A stretch of 64,000 nt of DNA, taken from NCBI RefSeq assembly GCF_034314165.1, contig NZ_JAVIWK010000001.1, positions 1,379,001 through 1,443,000 of the forward strand, read 5' to 3'. The notes beneath the pieces are model-generated. The model was not told the DNA's origin, made no database searches, and was given only the letters and a program-made list of their open reading frames with translations. This document shows positions 23,982 to 32,023 of this stretch, in pieces. The DNA is from Pseudomonas sp. Bout1 (GTDB lineage Bacteria > Pseudomonadota > Gammaproteobacteria > Pseudomonadales > Pseudomonadaceae). The translations under genes and the position numbers were made by a program. Numbering within the stretch: the stretch's first letter is position 1; each line of letters begins with the position of its first letter.

Positions 23982-24299
23982 ATGGCTAAGCAGAAAGGAA
24001 GCCCGGCAGGCTCGCCGCGCGGAGAAATGACGGGCATGGAGCGGCTGGGATTGAGGGTGTCATCAATGATCAACCACCCCGTGGCGCAGGCGCAGCGCTG
24101 GGTGACGATCCATCGCCTGGACACCGATGGCGATCGGGAGTGGGAAGAGGTGCTGGGCGTGATCGCCGAAACCGACGAGCTTGAGCTGACGCTCAATGAC
24201 GACGGTAGTGTGACCGTGAGGTGGGAGCAGCAAGAGGTCGAGGCAGCGGGGAGGGGCGAAGCTGAGTTTGAGCAGGAAGAGGAGGCGGCACCTTTTTAG
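23982..24299 (+). CDS. SOS-controlled phage protein, candidate antirepressor
   Basis: The 105-residue protein starts at an ATG after GGGAGG. The N-terminal half is basic ('MAKQKGSPAGSPRGEMTGME'). The second half has 'WEEVLGVIAETDELELTL' and a very acidic end ('GEAEFEQEEEAAPF'). It is encoded alone on the plus strand between the left operators and cI, and has a LexA box in its promoter. SOS-induced antirepressors of other temperate phages (186 Tum, Gifsy Ant) occupy comparable positions, but I see no sequence similarity, so this role is an inference. Confidence 0.6.
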   Translation: MAKQKGSPAGSPRGEMTGMERLGLRVSSMINHPVAQAQRWVTIHRLDTDGDREWEEVLGVIAETDELELTLNDDGSVTVRWEQQEVEAAGRGEAEFEQEEEAAPF

Positions 24300-24307
24300 C
24301 GGGCAAT

Positions 24308-24333
24308 AAAAAGCCCGGCGCTGGCCGGGCTTT
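24308..24333. terminator. Bidirectional terminator between 24299 and cI
   Basis: A perfect 10-bp stem (aaagcccggc / gccgggcttt) closes a 4-nt loop with A/T tracts. It separates the convergent ends of the SOS gene and cI. Confidence 0.85.
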
Positions 24334-24349
24334 GATGATGGGCATGGTC

Positions 24350-25198
24350 TTAAACCGGAAGGCCGTTCCAAACGTACAGCACGCGGGCCAAGATGTGGGT
24401 GTCATCCACGCGGATTTCTTCTATGTCGTGATGCTTGTTGTCGGAGATCATCTTGAAGCGATCCTTGCCTTTCTTCTGCAAGCGCTTCACGTAAAGCATG
24501 TCGTCATGGGAGAAGAGGTATATGCCATCCCCAGTGAACTCCCGGATGGTTATATCTACCAGCAGCGGGTCGCGATCCTTGATCGTCGGCGCCATTGACT
24601 GGCCCCAGCCGGTGATCATCTTGAGGTGGAAGTGTTCTTTGAACGAAACTCCCATCTCCCTCAAGTGTTTGGGGCTGACCCGAATATCCTGAAGCATCTC
24701 TGGGAATTCGTGCGGGATCTGCCCGCCGCCCATCGCTGCGCGCACGTCGTAGTGGGCAATCCATACTTCGTCACCGACCTGGCCCGCCCTGGAGAAGTCG
24801 ACTTGCACTACATTGGTCGGCTTCGACTCCTGCGCAACCTCTTCGACCACCTCGGCGATTCGCGCTCGCGCCTCTTCCGAAAGCCCCCGGCCGTGTTTTG
24901 CGAGCATCTGCTTGACCAGATCCGCCGAGGAATAATTGCCGGACTTTGGAGCGTCCGTGGCCTTCCGGCTCGGCGGCTCGCCCTTGCCTGAGAGCAGCCA
25001 GTCTACCGTCGTGTCATAGCCCTCAGCGATAGCTACCAGGTTTTCGTTCTTTATGTTGCCAGTATCACCGGCAAACCACTGACGAACAGCTTCGTAGCTG
25101 ACCCCGCAGGTGGTCGCTATATCCCTTTTGAATCCTCGCGGCCCGATCTCAGGCTTTCGCGCCAGGACAAGTTTCGCAATCCGATCAGTAATTTTCAT
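24350..25198 (-). CDS. cI: CI-type repressor with S24 peptidase domain
   Basis: In this 282-residue lysogeny repressor the N-terminal helix-turn-helix ('RGFKRDIATTCGVSYEAVRQ' then 'WFAGDTGNIKNENLVAIAEG') binds the caagcatgcttg operators. The C-terminal S24/LexA-type autoprotease has Ser in 'GWGQSMAPTIKD' and Lys in 'DMLYVKRLQKK', so RecA-stimulated self-cleavage is expected on DNA damage. It starts 13 bp from the nearest operator, which suggests autoregulation. It is divergent from cro. Confidence 0.95.
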   Translation of the reverse strand: MKITDRIAKLVLARKPEIGPRGFKRDIATTCGVSYEAVRQWFAGDTGNIKNENLVAIAEGYDTTVDWLLSGKGEPPSRKATDAPKSGNYSSADLVKQMLAKHGRGLSEEARARIAEVVEEVAQESKPTNVVQVDFSRAGQVGDEVWIAHYDVRAAMGGGQIPHEFPEMLQDIRVSPKHLREMGVSFKEHFHLKMITGWGQSMAPTIKDRDPLLVDITIREFTGDGIYLFSHDDMLYVKRLQKKGKDRFKMISDNKHHDIEEIRVDDTHILARVLYVWNGLPV

Positions 25199-25210
25199 GC
25201 AAGCAATCTA

Positions 25211-25258
25211 CAAGTTAGCTTGGCAAGCATGCTTGCTTAGTAAACACAAGCATGCTTG
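25211..25258. promoter_or_regulatory. Right CI/Cro operator cluster
   Basis: There are three 12-bp sites: caagttagcttg (25211-25222), caagcatgcttg (25224-25235) and caagcatgcttg (25247-25258). The last two are perfect palindromes. They lie between divergent cI and cro, like lambda oR. Confidence 0.92.
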
Positions 25259-25286
25259 AATTGCCGTATACCCAAAGGAGTCAGCC

Positions 25287-25466
25287 ATGAACCGTGCCGA
25301 CGCAATTAAACATTTCCAAGGGATCGCCCCCCTCGCCAAAGCGCTCGGCATCACATACGAGGCAGTCCGGCAGTGGGGCGAAGAGATCCCAGAGCTACGT
25401 CAGTACCAGCTTGAACTTGTAACCGCCGGCCAATTGAAGGCCGACAAAAAGAAAACCGCTGCATAA
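25287..25466 (+). CDS. cro: Cro-like repressor
   Basis: The 59-residue protein ('MNRADAIKHFQGIAPLAKAL', then 'GITYEAVRQWGEEIPELRQY') matches the small Cro type, with a helix-turn-helix around 'PLAKALGITYEAVRQWG'. Note 'YEAVRQW' is shared with CI, as expected for proteins that read the same operators. The ATG follows AAAGGAG. It is the first gene of the rightward early operon. Confidence 0.9.
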   Translation: MNRADAIKHFQGIAPLAKALGITYEAVRQWGEEIPELRQYQLELVTAGQLKADKKKTAA

Positions 25467-25549
25467 GGCGTCCTTGTCATTGATCTGTTGAGCGAATGAT
25501 CGCCGGACCAGGCGGCCGCTACCACGGAAACAAATTTGAGGTTTTACGA

Positions 25550-25972
25550 ATGGAAGATTTCTTGAGGGCTTGCCACACCACCATCAAGGAAAGTGGGGCA
25601 GAAGAACTGGCCGGGAAGATGTGCCTCTCGCACGTGAGCCTGCTGCAGCGCTCGAACCCGGATAACTCGGCCCACCACCTGACCATCGAGCATCTGTTTG
25701 GCGTTTTGCTGCACACCGGTGACATGCGCGCGCTTATTTCCCTCGCTGACAAGTTTGGCTACGACCTGGTAGCCCGAGAGAAGCCGGCGGCCAAGCCTTT
25801 GATGGTTGCTCTCGGGCATCTGTCTGCCGAGTGCGGGGATGTTGGACGCTTGATCTTCGACGCCGCCGCTGACAACCACATCAGCCAGCACGAAAAAGCC
25901 CAGGGCGAGAAAGCCATTCAGGAAGCAATCGAAGCGCTGCACATCCTGCGCGAATCGCTGAAGGCCGCCTGA
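25550..25972 (+). CDS. Phage regulatory CII-family protein
   Basis: The 140-residue helical protein has the pattern of the phage CII/CP76 regulatory family: 'LRACHTTIKESGAEELAGKM', 'LSHVSLLQRSNPDNSAHHLT', 'IEHLFGVLLHTGDMRALISL' and 'HEKAQGEKAIQEAIEAL'. Family members help set the lysis-lysogeny choice. I chose the ATG at 25550, the family start. An in-frame ATG at 25496 has no ribosome site. It follows cro in the rightward operon and is followed by a terminator. Confidence 0.85.
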   Translation: MEDFLRACHTTIKESGAEELAGKMCLSHVSLLQRSNPDNSAHHLTIEHLFGVLLHTGDMRALISLADKFGYDLVAREKPAAKPLMVALGHLSAECGDVGRLIFDAAADNHISQHEKAQGEKAIQEAIEALHILRESLKAA

Positions 25973-25984
25973 ATCGCAGGCATA

Positions 25985-26010
25985 AAAAAACCGCCTGGCA
26001 GGGCGGTCCT
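25985..26010 (+). terminator. Early rightward terminator
   Basis: accgcc / ggcggt arms with a 6-nt loop, preceded by seven A and followed by a short T-rich tail. It lies between CII and rha, like lambda tR1. Confidence 0.7.
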
Positions 26011-26040
26011 TTCAACAGCAGTAAAACTTGTGGGGCCATT

Positions 26041-26742
26041 ATGAACACACTTGTTGCTCCAAGCAATACAGTCAGCATGTCGAGCCGGGAGATCGCCGAT
26101 CTCACCGGCAAACAACACAAGGATGTCATCCGCGACATCCGCGTGATGCGTGAAGCCCTGGAGAAGGATGGCGCAAATCTGCGCCATCTTCAGGAAGAGA
26201 AGGACGGGCGGGGTTACACCGCCGAGTTCCAACTTGACCGCGTGCTCACCGAGACGCTTCTGACCGGGTACAGCATCCCGCTTCGCCATCGTGTCGTGAC
26301 ACGTCTTGGCGAACTCGAAAAGGTGTCGCGACACGCCATATCGATGCCTTCCAACTTCGCCGAAGCCCTCCAACTCGCCGCCGATCAGGCCAAGCAGAAC
26401 GCTTCGCTACACCAAGTCATCCAGCTGCAGGCGCCCAAGGTTCAAGCATTGGAGCGCCTGTCCGCCACCGACGGCTCAATTTGCATCACCTCGGCCGCCA
26501 AGCAACTTGGCATTGGCCCGCTGAAGCTCTTCAAGTGGCTCAGCGACAACCGCTGGATCTACCGCCGCACTTCCTTCGCCGCATGGTCGGCCTACCAGCC
26601 TCGCCTTACCTCAGGCCTTCTCGAACACAAGCTGGTCAGGGTTGGGAAGGGCGCCGAGGAAGACCTGAAGGTTGTTGAGCAGGTCATGGTCACGCGCAAA
26701 GGCATCACCCATCTCGCAACAGTCCTTCAGGAGGCTTTGTAA
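26041..26742 (+). CDS. Rha-family regulator with KilA-C/ANT domain
   Basis: In this 233-residue protein the N-terminal Rha domain is 'MSSREIADLTGKQHKDVIRD' with 'YTAEFQLDRVLTETLLTGY'. The C-terminal ANT/KilAC region is 'SICITSAAKQLGIGPLKLFK' with 'RRTSFAAWSAYQ'. Such proteins act as phage regulators or antirepressors; their precise roles vary. Its stop overlaps the next start by 1 nt (TAATG). Confidence 0.9.
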   Translation: MNTLVAPSNTVSMSSREIADLTGKQHKDVIRDIRVMREALEKDGANLRHLQEEKDGRGYTAEFQLDRVLTETLLTGYSIPLRHRVVTRLGELEKVSRHAISMPSNFAEALQLAADQAKQNASLHQVIQLQAPKVQALERLSATDGSICITSAAKQLGIGPLKLFKWLSDNRWIYRRTSFAAWSAYQPRLTSGLLEHKLVRVGKGAEEDLKVVEQVMVTRKGITHLATVLQEAL

Positions 26743-27494
26743 TGGCCGGCGACTGGATCAAATTCGAACTCACCACCCTGGACAAGCCGGAGGTCTGCCA
26801 GATCGCAGACCTGGCGGATATCGATCCTGATGCTGTCGTCGGCAAGCTGATGCGCGTGTGGGGCTGGTTCGATCAGCAAACCGAAAAAGGTAACGCTCCG
26901 AGCGTTAGCAAAAAGTTACTTGATCGCCTTGTCGGTGTTAGCGGTTTCTGCGAACACATGAAATCGGTTGCTTGGATGATCGAGATCGACGGCGTTATCA
27001 GCCTCCCGCATTTTGACCGACATAACGGGAAGACCGCTAAAAACAGGCTTCTCACGGCAAAGCGGGTGGCAAACCACAAAGCGAGTAACGGCAAAAGTAA
27101 CGCTTCGAGCGTTAGCGATGCGTTACCTAAAGAAGAGAAGAGAAGAGAAGATCAAAACCCTCTCTTTGCGCACGAGCCAGTCGACCCTCGGATGCCCAGC
27201 GAAATGACCCTCGACTGGGTGCCTGACGAAAAGCTTTTGAAGACCTACGCCTTTCACCGCGGCCTGTCGCTTGACCTGTTCACCGAAGAGGCTCGGGTCG
27301 CATTCACTGCTCACTACGAGCCGCAGCACCAGGTCAACACGCAGGCTGAGTGGGTGAGCATGCTGGTCAAGTGGGTGAACAACGACAAGGCCCGCACCGC
27401 CGCCACCAACGTGACGCCGTTCCGGCAGAGGTCTGCACCTGCATCGGACTTCGATGACAACGACACCGACTGGCAAAACGGGGTGCAATCGTGA
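26742..27494 (+). CDS. Replication protein, DnaT-like C-terminus
   Basis: The 250-residue protein begins like phage replication initiators ('DWIKFELTTLDKPEVCQIAD') and ends with a DnaT-type single-strand-binding domain ('MTLDWVPDEKLLKTYAFHRG', then 'QAEWVSMLVKWVNN'). It probably loads or recruits the host helicase together with the P-like protein that follows, in the position of lambda O. Its last codon overlaps the next gene (GTGA). Confidence 0.82.
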   Translation: MAGDWIKFELTTLDKPEVCQIADLADIDPDAVVGKLMRVWGWFDQQTEKGNAPSVSKKLLDRLVGVSGFCEHMKSVAWMIEIDGVISLPHFDRHNGKTAKNRLLTAKRVANHKASNGKSNASSVSDALPKEEKRREDQNPLFAHEPVDPRMPSEMTLDWVPDEKLLKTYAFHRGLSLDLFTEEARVAFTAHYEPQHQVNTQAEWVSMLVKWVNNDKARTAATNVTPFRQRSAPASDFDDNDTDWQNGVQS

Positions 27495-28177
27495 TCAAGC
27501 AGGTATCAGTGATTGCGAATGACCTATGGGCCAACCCGAAGGCGGGCGAATTTATCGCAGCGGACGAGAACGTAGCCCCGGCTGACGAAGGTCGCCGCCA
27601 GATGGCTTTCGCCATCAACGAACTGTTCAAGGAGTTGCGCCTGATCCGCTCGGCCTGGCGACAAGCGTGGCCGGACAAGGAGACGTACCAGGCTGCAAAG
27701 GTGCAGTGGATGCAGGCGTTCCTCGATGAGGGAATTTGCACCCAGGGTCAGATCGAGTTCGGCATGGTCAAGGCCCGCAAGCAAGTGTCCGATTTCATCC
27801 CGAGCCCGGGGCAGTTCATCGAATGGTGCAAGCCCACCCCCGAAATGCTCGGCCTTCCGCCTCTGGCTGCCGCACATCGTGAAGCTTGCCGGAACGCGCA
27901 CCCAGGCATGGCGGGGCAGGGCAAGTGGTCCCATGACGCGGTTTGGCACACGGCCAAGGAGTGCGGGTTCGAGAGCCTGAACAAGCTCGACACGGCGCTG
28001 AGCCTGAAGCTTTTCGACCGCAATTACACGATCACCATCCGGCGCTTGCTCGACGGCTTGCCGCTTCAGCCAATGCCCAAGGCGCTGCCCGCCAAAGTCG
28101 ACGCCCGAATCACCCCTGAGGTAGGGAAGGGCGCTATCGCCGAACTGCGTGCCCGGTTGGCAGGGGGATCCCGATGA
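27491..28177 (+). CDS. Replication protein P-like
   Basis: The 228-residue protein matches lambda P-type helicase loaders: 'QMAFAINELFKELRLIRSAW' (conserved N-terminal block), 'FLDEGICTQGQIEFGMVKAR' and 'DFIPSPGQFIEWCKP'. It should deliver host DnaB to the phage origin. It starts with GTG, overlapping the DnaT-like gene by 4 nt, and overlaps the YbcO-like gene by 4 nt. Confidence 0.85.
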   Translation: MIKQVSVIANDLWANPKAGEFIAADENVAPADEGRRQMAFAINELFKELRLIRSAWRQAWPDKETYQAAKVQWMQAFLDEGICTQGQIEFGMVKARKQVSDFIPSPGQFIEWCKPTPEMLGLPPLAAAHREACRNAHPGMAGQGKWSHDAVWHTAKECGFESLNKLDTALSLKLFDRNYTITIRRLLDGLPLQPMPKALPAKVDARITPEVGKGAIAELRARLAGGSR

Positions 28178-28470
28178 GCAAGCTCACGAATGCCGCCCGC
28201 GATCGCGACTGCCAGGTACGATTTCCAGGCTGCTCGTGCGAGCCGTCCACCACCGTCCTGGCGCACTACCGGCTGGCCGGCACCTGTGGCATGGGCATGA
28301 AGCCGAACGACTTCCAGGCGGCATGGGCCTGCGGCTATTGCCACGACATCGCCGACGGCCGCCTGCGCGCACCCGGGGAGCTGACCAAATACGAGATCCG
28401 CTTGTTCCTCGCTGAGGGCGTCATGCGCACCCAGGACATCCTGATCAGCGAAGGGAAGGTGAAACTTTGA
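28174..28470 (+). CDS. YbcO-type nuclease (DUF1364)
   Basis: The 98-residue protein matches the DUF1364/YbcO pattern, a small phage metallonuclease: 'DRDCQVRFPGCSCEPSTTVL', 'AHYRLAGTCGMGMKPNDFQA' and 'AWACGYCHDIADGR' with clustered Cys/His ligands. It is likely to process recombination or replication intermediates, as genes in the lambda nin region do. It couples by 4-nt overlap to P and by 3-4 nt to the VRR-NUC gene. Confidence 0.88.
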   Translation: MSKLTNAARDRDCQVRFPGCSCEPSTTVLAHYRLAGTCGMGMKPNDFQAAWACGYCHDIADGRLRAPGELTKYEIRLFLAEGVMRTQDILISEGKVKL

Positions 28471-28898
28471 AACCATTCAGCCCGAAGACCTTCACCGCCA
28501 ATCCGGTGCGCGCCAAGTCCGTCGACCGTGAGGGCCTGGAGCAGGCCGCCTTGATCAAGGAAGTCAGCCTGCGCTATCCCGCTGCCGCGAAGCTGATCTA
28601 CCACGTCCCGAACGGTGGGCACCGGCACAAGCTGGTGGCGATGAAGCTGAAAGAGCAGGGCGTGAAGGCGGGCGTTCCCGATCTGGTTCTGCCGATGGCA
28701 CGCGGCGGGTACTTCGGCCTGTATATCGAATTCAAGGCCCGGGCGCCGTATGACGCCGCCGTGTCCCCGGCCCAGGACGCATACCTGCAGGCGCTGACCG
28801 ATCAGGGTTACCTGGCCATCGTTTGCCGCGGGCACGTCGACGCCATTGAGGCGATCCGCGCCTACCTACTTCAACCACAAACGAGGGCGGTCGCATGA
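28467..28898 (+). CDS. VRR-NUC domain nuclease
   Basis: In this 143-residue protein the core is 'LIYHVPNGGHRHKLVAMKLK' and 'GVKAGVPDLVLPMARGGYFG' followed by 'LYIEFKAR', the PD-(D/E)xK-like VRR-NUC fold (Asp of GVPD, Glu and Lys of EFK). It probably resolves branched DNA. It starts at a TTG that overlaps the upstream stop, after GGAAGG. Confidence 0.88.
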   Translation: MKPFSPKTFTANPVRAKSVDREGLEQAALIKEVSLRYPAAAKLIYHVPNGGHRHKLVAMKLKEQGVKAGVPDLVLPMARGGYFGLYIEFKARAPYDAAVSPAQDAYLQALTDQGYLAIVCRGHVDAIEAIRAYLLQPQTRAVA

Positions 28899-29167
28899 CC
28901 CATAACTTCAAGCCCGGCGACCTGGCACTGGTGATATCCGGAGGGTATATGGGCGAGACGGCTGAACTCGTTCGATTCGTGCTGCCAGGCGAGGTGGTGG
29001 TCTCTCCGGTGACAGGGAAGAAATATCAGTTCCGCCCAGCTGCGGGTATCGGGGGTTGGATGTGCCGATTCCGGGGTGAGTGGGCAATCAAGCACGAGAA
29101 GAATCTGATGCCCTTGCGCGGCGAGTTCACCCCTGAGCAGCTGAAGTCTCACGAGGTGCCCGCATGA
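28895..29167 (+). CDS. Phage hypothetical, beta-barrel-like
   Basis: The 90-residue protein has Gly-rich strands: 'FKPGDLALVISGGYMGETAE' and 'WMCRFRGEWAIKHEKNLMPL'. This looks like a small SH3/KOW-type barrel common in phages. No function is assigned. It overlaps both neighbours by 4 nt. Confidence 0.7.
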   Translation: MTHNFKPGDLALVISGGYMGETAELVRFVLPGEVVVSPVTGKKYQFRPAAGIGGWMCRFRGEWAIKHEKNLMPLRGEFTPEQLKSHEVPA

Positions 29168-30444
29168 CGACCGCCGCCGTGAAGATCACCGACGCCGAAA
29201 TCAAGCGCCAGGCCGCCGGCGAAGTTCGCGACCTTCGCGACATCGAAGCCCGCGGCCTGTACCTGCGCTTCGCGAAAGACCGCGCCCGGGCCTCCTGGTA
29301 CCTGGTGGTCAGGGGAGAGTGGAAGCTGATCGGCCGGTACCCGGACCTCAGTGCCAAGCAGGTCGCCGCAGCACTGCCAGGCATTCGCCTGCGTCTGGAT
29401 GCCGGGGAAGGCTCCAATCTTTCCAAGTGGCTGCTGGTGGGCGAGCTGCTGGACTGGTACGCCGATCGCATGGCGCGGGACCGGAGCCTGTCGAGCAAGC
29501 GCAAGAAGACCGGTGCCTCGTTGATCAAGTGCCACCTGAAACCGCTGCTGGGCGATGTGCCGCTGGCCTCGGTTGATAAATCCACCCTGGATGACCGGTT
29601 CATGTGGCCGGCCCAAGAGTCCATCGGCATCGACTACGTGCGCTCGGCGTTCCAGTTGCTGGCCTTGGCCTTCCGTCAGGCATTCAAGCTGCGCCTGATC
29701 ACCAGCAACCCGATGAAGGACGTGAAGTTCAGTGACTTCTCCAAGGCCAAGGTCGGGGTCAAGCCGTCGCGGCTGCGCGTCACCCAGCTCCAGGACCTGC
29801 TGACCCTGCTGCGCGACTCAATGGCCAGCGCCCCAGCTGACGCCATGCTGGCCCTGATGATGCTGTGCCACGGCACTCGGATCGGCGAGACCCGCCAGGC
29901 GCAGTGGTCGCACATCAGCCTGGCAGAGCGTGAGTGGTTCATTCCAGCCGAAAACACCAAGACCGGCGTCGAGAACCATCTGCCAATCACTGACCAGGTT
30001 CGCCAGCTGCTGATCACTTACCGCGACATCCAGTGGTCCGGCGGCTATGACGGGCAGTTCCTGTTTCCATCCCGCAAAGGCAAGTCGCTCAGTGAGGGCC
30101 AGGCCAGTGCCGTGTTTACGCGCCTGGGCCAGGGCGAATGGACAAGCCACGACCTGCGCAAGGTGGCCAGGACCGGCTGGGCAGACATCGGCATCGACCA
30201 CCTGATCGGTGAGCTGCTGATCAACCACGCCATGGGCCACAACGTGAAGGTGTACATCCAGTCGGACGTGATGGCCCGCAAGCGTGAGGCGTTGGATCGG
30301 TGGTGTGCGTATCTAGACGCGAAGGGTTTCAAGCGCATTCACGACTTGACCGGCTTTAGATCGGGAGATTCCGGTAATGCCACGGAAGCCGCAGAACACA
30401 AGGCCTGCAAGGCCATTCAAGAAACAATCATAGGCGAGGTTTAA
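29164..30444 (+). CDS. Second tyrosine recombinase in the nin-like region
   Basis: The 426-residue protein has a full integrase layout: an N-terminal arm-type domain ('EARGLYLRFAKDRARASWYL'), core binding ('LLDWYADRMARDRSLSSKRK') and a catalytic domain with Arg in 'LCHGTRIGETRQAQW', H-x-x-R in 'WTSHDLRKVARTGWADIGI', His in 'LINHAMGHNVKVY' and a candidate Tyr in 'KVYIQSD'. It is unlike Int at 13849 in sequence and is embedded in the replication arm with 4-nt overlaps, so it is a stable part of the operon. It may resolve phage multimers or act on another site. Confidence 0.88.
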   Translation: MTTAAVKITDAEIKRQAAGEVRDLRDIEARGLYLRFAKDRARASWYLVVRGEWKLIGRYPDLSAKQVAAALPGIRLRLDAGEGSNLSKWLLVGELLDWYADRMARDRSLSSKRKKTGASLIKCHLKPLLGDVPLASVDKSTLDDRFMWPAQESIGIDYVRSAFQLLALAFRQAFKLRLITSNPMKDVKFSDFSKAKVGVKPSRLRVTQLQDLLTLLRDSMASAPADAMLALMMLCHGTRIGETRQAQWSHISLAEREWFIPAENTKTGVENHLPITDQVRQLLITYRDIQWSGGYDGQFLFPSRKGKSLSEGQASAVFTRLGQGEWTSHDLRKVARTGWADIGIDHLIGELLINHAMGHNVKVYIQSDVMARKREALDRWCAYLDAKGFKRIHDLTGFRSGDSGNATEAAEHKACKAIQETIIGEV

Positions 30445-30446
30445 AA

Positions 30447-30650
30447 ATGCTGATTCAGATCATCAAGCGCACCAGACTCGCCGTGAACCCGGCCGATATC
30501 AGCGCCATTTTCATCTACACCGTGAATCACGATCCGGTACTCGAAGTGCAGATGCGGTCCGGCGCGAAGTACGGGGTCCGCCACGAACCAAACACCCCGC
30601 TCGGTGACGATGTGTACCAGGTCCACAAGCAGCTGTTGGAGGCCAAATGA
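30447..30650 (+). CDS. Small phage protein, unknown
   Basis: The 67-residue, beta-rich protein ('NPADISAIFIYTVNHDPVLE', then 'RSGAKYGVRHEPN') begins directly after the recombinase stop and overlaps the next start by 4 nt. No family is recognised. Confidence 0.65.
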   Translation: MLIQIIKRTRLAVNPADISAIFIYTVNHDPVLEVQMRSGAKYGVRHEPNTPLGDDVYQVHKQLLEAK

Positions 30651-30967
30651 ACAGGTCCCACGGCCCGGCATTCCGCGCCGCTCAGTTGGACCTGGCCAAG
30701 TGCCCGGCCTGTCGTGGTCGCGCGGTGATCAAGGGCGTCTTCCACGAACTGGCCTGCGTGCAGTGCAACGCCTCCGGCTGGGTCACCGCCGAAACCGGTG
30801 AGACGCTGCCGCTGGAGGTGCTGGTGACGCAGTTGAGCATCCGGCTTCAGGCTGCCGAGCAACAGATCGAACGATTGAAGCGCCATGTGCCGATGCTCGG
30901 CCCGGCAGCCCAGTACAACCAGAACAACCGCCGCGGCGCCGGCGGCACCAACTTCACAGGGGATTGA
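30647..30967 (+). CDS. Zinc-ribbon-like phage protein
   Basis: In this 106-residue protein 'CPACRGRAVIKGVFHELACV' and the following 'QCNASGW' make a CxxC...CxxC zinc-ribbon pattern. A helical C-terminal region ('LSIRLQAAEQQIERLKRH') could pair. This is the DnaJ-zinc-finger-like type often seen before the late antiterminator. The role is unproven. Confidence 0.7.
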   Translation: MNRSHGPAFRAAQLDLAKCPACRGRAVIKGVFHELACVQCNASGWVTAETGETLPLEVLVTQLSIRLQAAEQQIERLKRHVPMLGPAAQYNQNNRRGAGGTNFTGD

Positions 30968-30970
30968 GCC

Positions 30971-31534
30971 ATGGCTATGTATAAGGACGTGATGGGCACC
31001 CTGGTGCGGGTGCTGGCAGCAGACAACATCGACAACAGCACCAAGCAGTCATGGCAGAAGCTGATCGACGCCGATCTGCGCCAGGGCGGCACGGGTAGCA
31101 CGCTGTCGGTCCGGGACAAGTTCGATTACGACTGCTGCCTCTATGCGTTGCTGCACCGTCAGCTCGACCCGGCCCAGTGGGACGTGCTGGTGGCCAAGTA
31201 CTCCACGCACAAGGCGAACAAGGTCGGTGCCATCGGCAGGCTGGTGGCTCGCATGGTGTCACCGGCACCTCAATTGTTCATCTATAAGGCGCTGACAGCC
31301 TGGGCAATCCCTAAGCTCAAGGGCATCCAGTGCGGCAAGCGCTCCACGGACATGATCGTGTTGCCCGCCGAGTTCTACGACATGAATACCTGGGACTTGG
31401 CCGGCTCCCCGGAGCGCACGCGCCGCAACTGGCGAGGCGGAATCCACAAGCGTTTGGAGAAGCTCGAAGAGCAGGCGGTGATCCATGCCACCGAGATATT
31501 CGACAGCGAGCAAATCTTTGTAGATGCCGCTTGA
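30971..31534 (+). CDS. Candidate late antiterminator (Q position)
   Basis: The 187-residue basic protein is the last gene of the rightward early operon and is followed by a terminator (31609-31636) and then the late genes, the position of Q. It has a helical start ('MGTLVRVLAADNIDNSTKQS'), a middle 'SVRDKFDYDCCLYALLHRQL' and a basic 'AGSPERTRRNWRGGIHKRLE' stretch. I do not see a clear Q-family motif, so the call rests mainly on position. Confidence 0.55.
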   Translation: MAMYKDVMGTLVRVLAADNIDNSTKQSWQKLIDADLRQGGTGSTLSVRDKFDYDCCLYALLHRQLDPAQWDVLVAKYSTHKANKVGAIGRLVARMVSPAPQLFIYKALTAWAIPKLKGIQCGKRSTDMIVLPAEFYDMNTWDLAGSPERTRRNWRGGIHKRLEKLEEQAVIHATEIFDSEQIFVDAA

Positions 31535-31608
31535 CCTGTTGGCCGACTGGCCGTAAATTAACCCCATCATGTCGATCTTGCGCGTTATGAGAGACGACAC
31601 AAATTCTG

Positions 31609-31636
31609 AGCCCCGCCACCGTGCGGGGCTTTTTCG
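31609..31636 (+). terminator. Late-gene leader terminator
   Basis: An 8-bp stem (agccccgc / gcggggct) closes a 6-nt loop and is followed by five T. Placed before the first late gene, it is a natural target for Q-type antitermination. Confidence 0.85.
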
Positions 31637-31651
31637 TTTCTGGAGTATCGG

Positions 31652-32023
31652 ATGGATCCAAACGACCTCGGCCCTGGCGCCTTTGCTTGGCTGGGCGGCA
31701 GCGGCACCATCCTGCTCGGCGTCTTTCTCTGGCTGAGGAAGTTCCTCTCCAGGGATGCCACAGAGCGCGTCATGGACAATGCCGACATTGGCACCGTGCG
31801 CCGGCTGAATGAGCTGCTTGATTCGGAGCGTGTCGCTCGAAAAGAGGCCGAGGCCCGAGCTGATCAGTTCGCCAAAGAACGCAATGAACTGGCCGCAGCT
31901 GTAGGTCGAATGGAAGGGCGCATTGATGCGCTGACCAGTCAGGTCGCTCAACTCACTGACAAGGTGACATCGCAGAGCCAGGAGATCTCCCGGTTGCGTA
32001 CTCAGCTTGGAGGTAACAACTGA
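31652..32023 (+). CDS. Membrane-anchored coiled-coil protein
   Basis: The 123-residue protein has one N-terminal membrane helix ('AWLGGSGTILLGVFLWLRKF') and a long coiled coil ('KERNELAAAVGRMEGRIDAL', then 'SQVAQLTDKVTSQSQEISRL'). As the first late gene it could belong to the lysis set (holin-like or spanin-like), but no lysis motif is specific. Its stop overlaps the next start (TGATG-type). Confidence 0.6.
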   Translation: MDPNDLGPGAFAWLGGSGTILLGVFLWLRKFLSRDATERVMDNADIGTVRRLNELLDSERVARKEAEARADQFAKERNELAAAVGRMEGRIDALTSQVAQLTDKVTSQSQEISRLRTQLGGNN

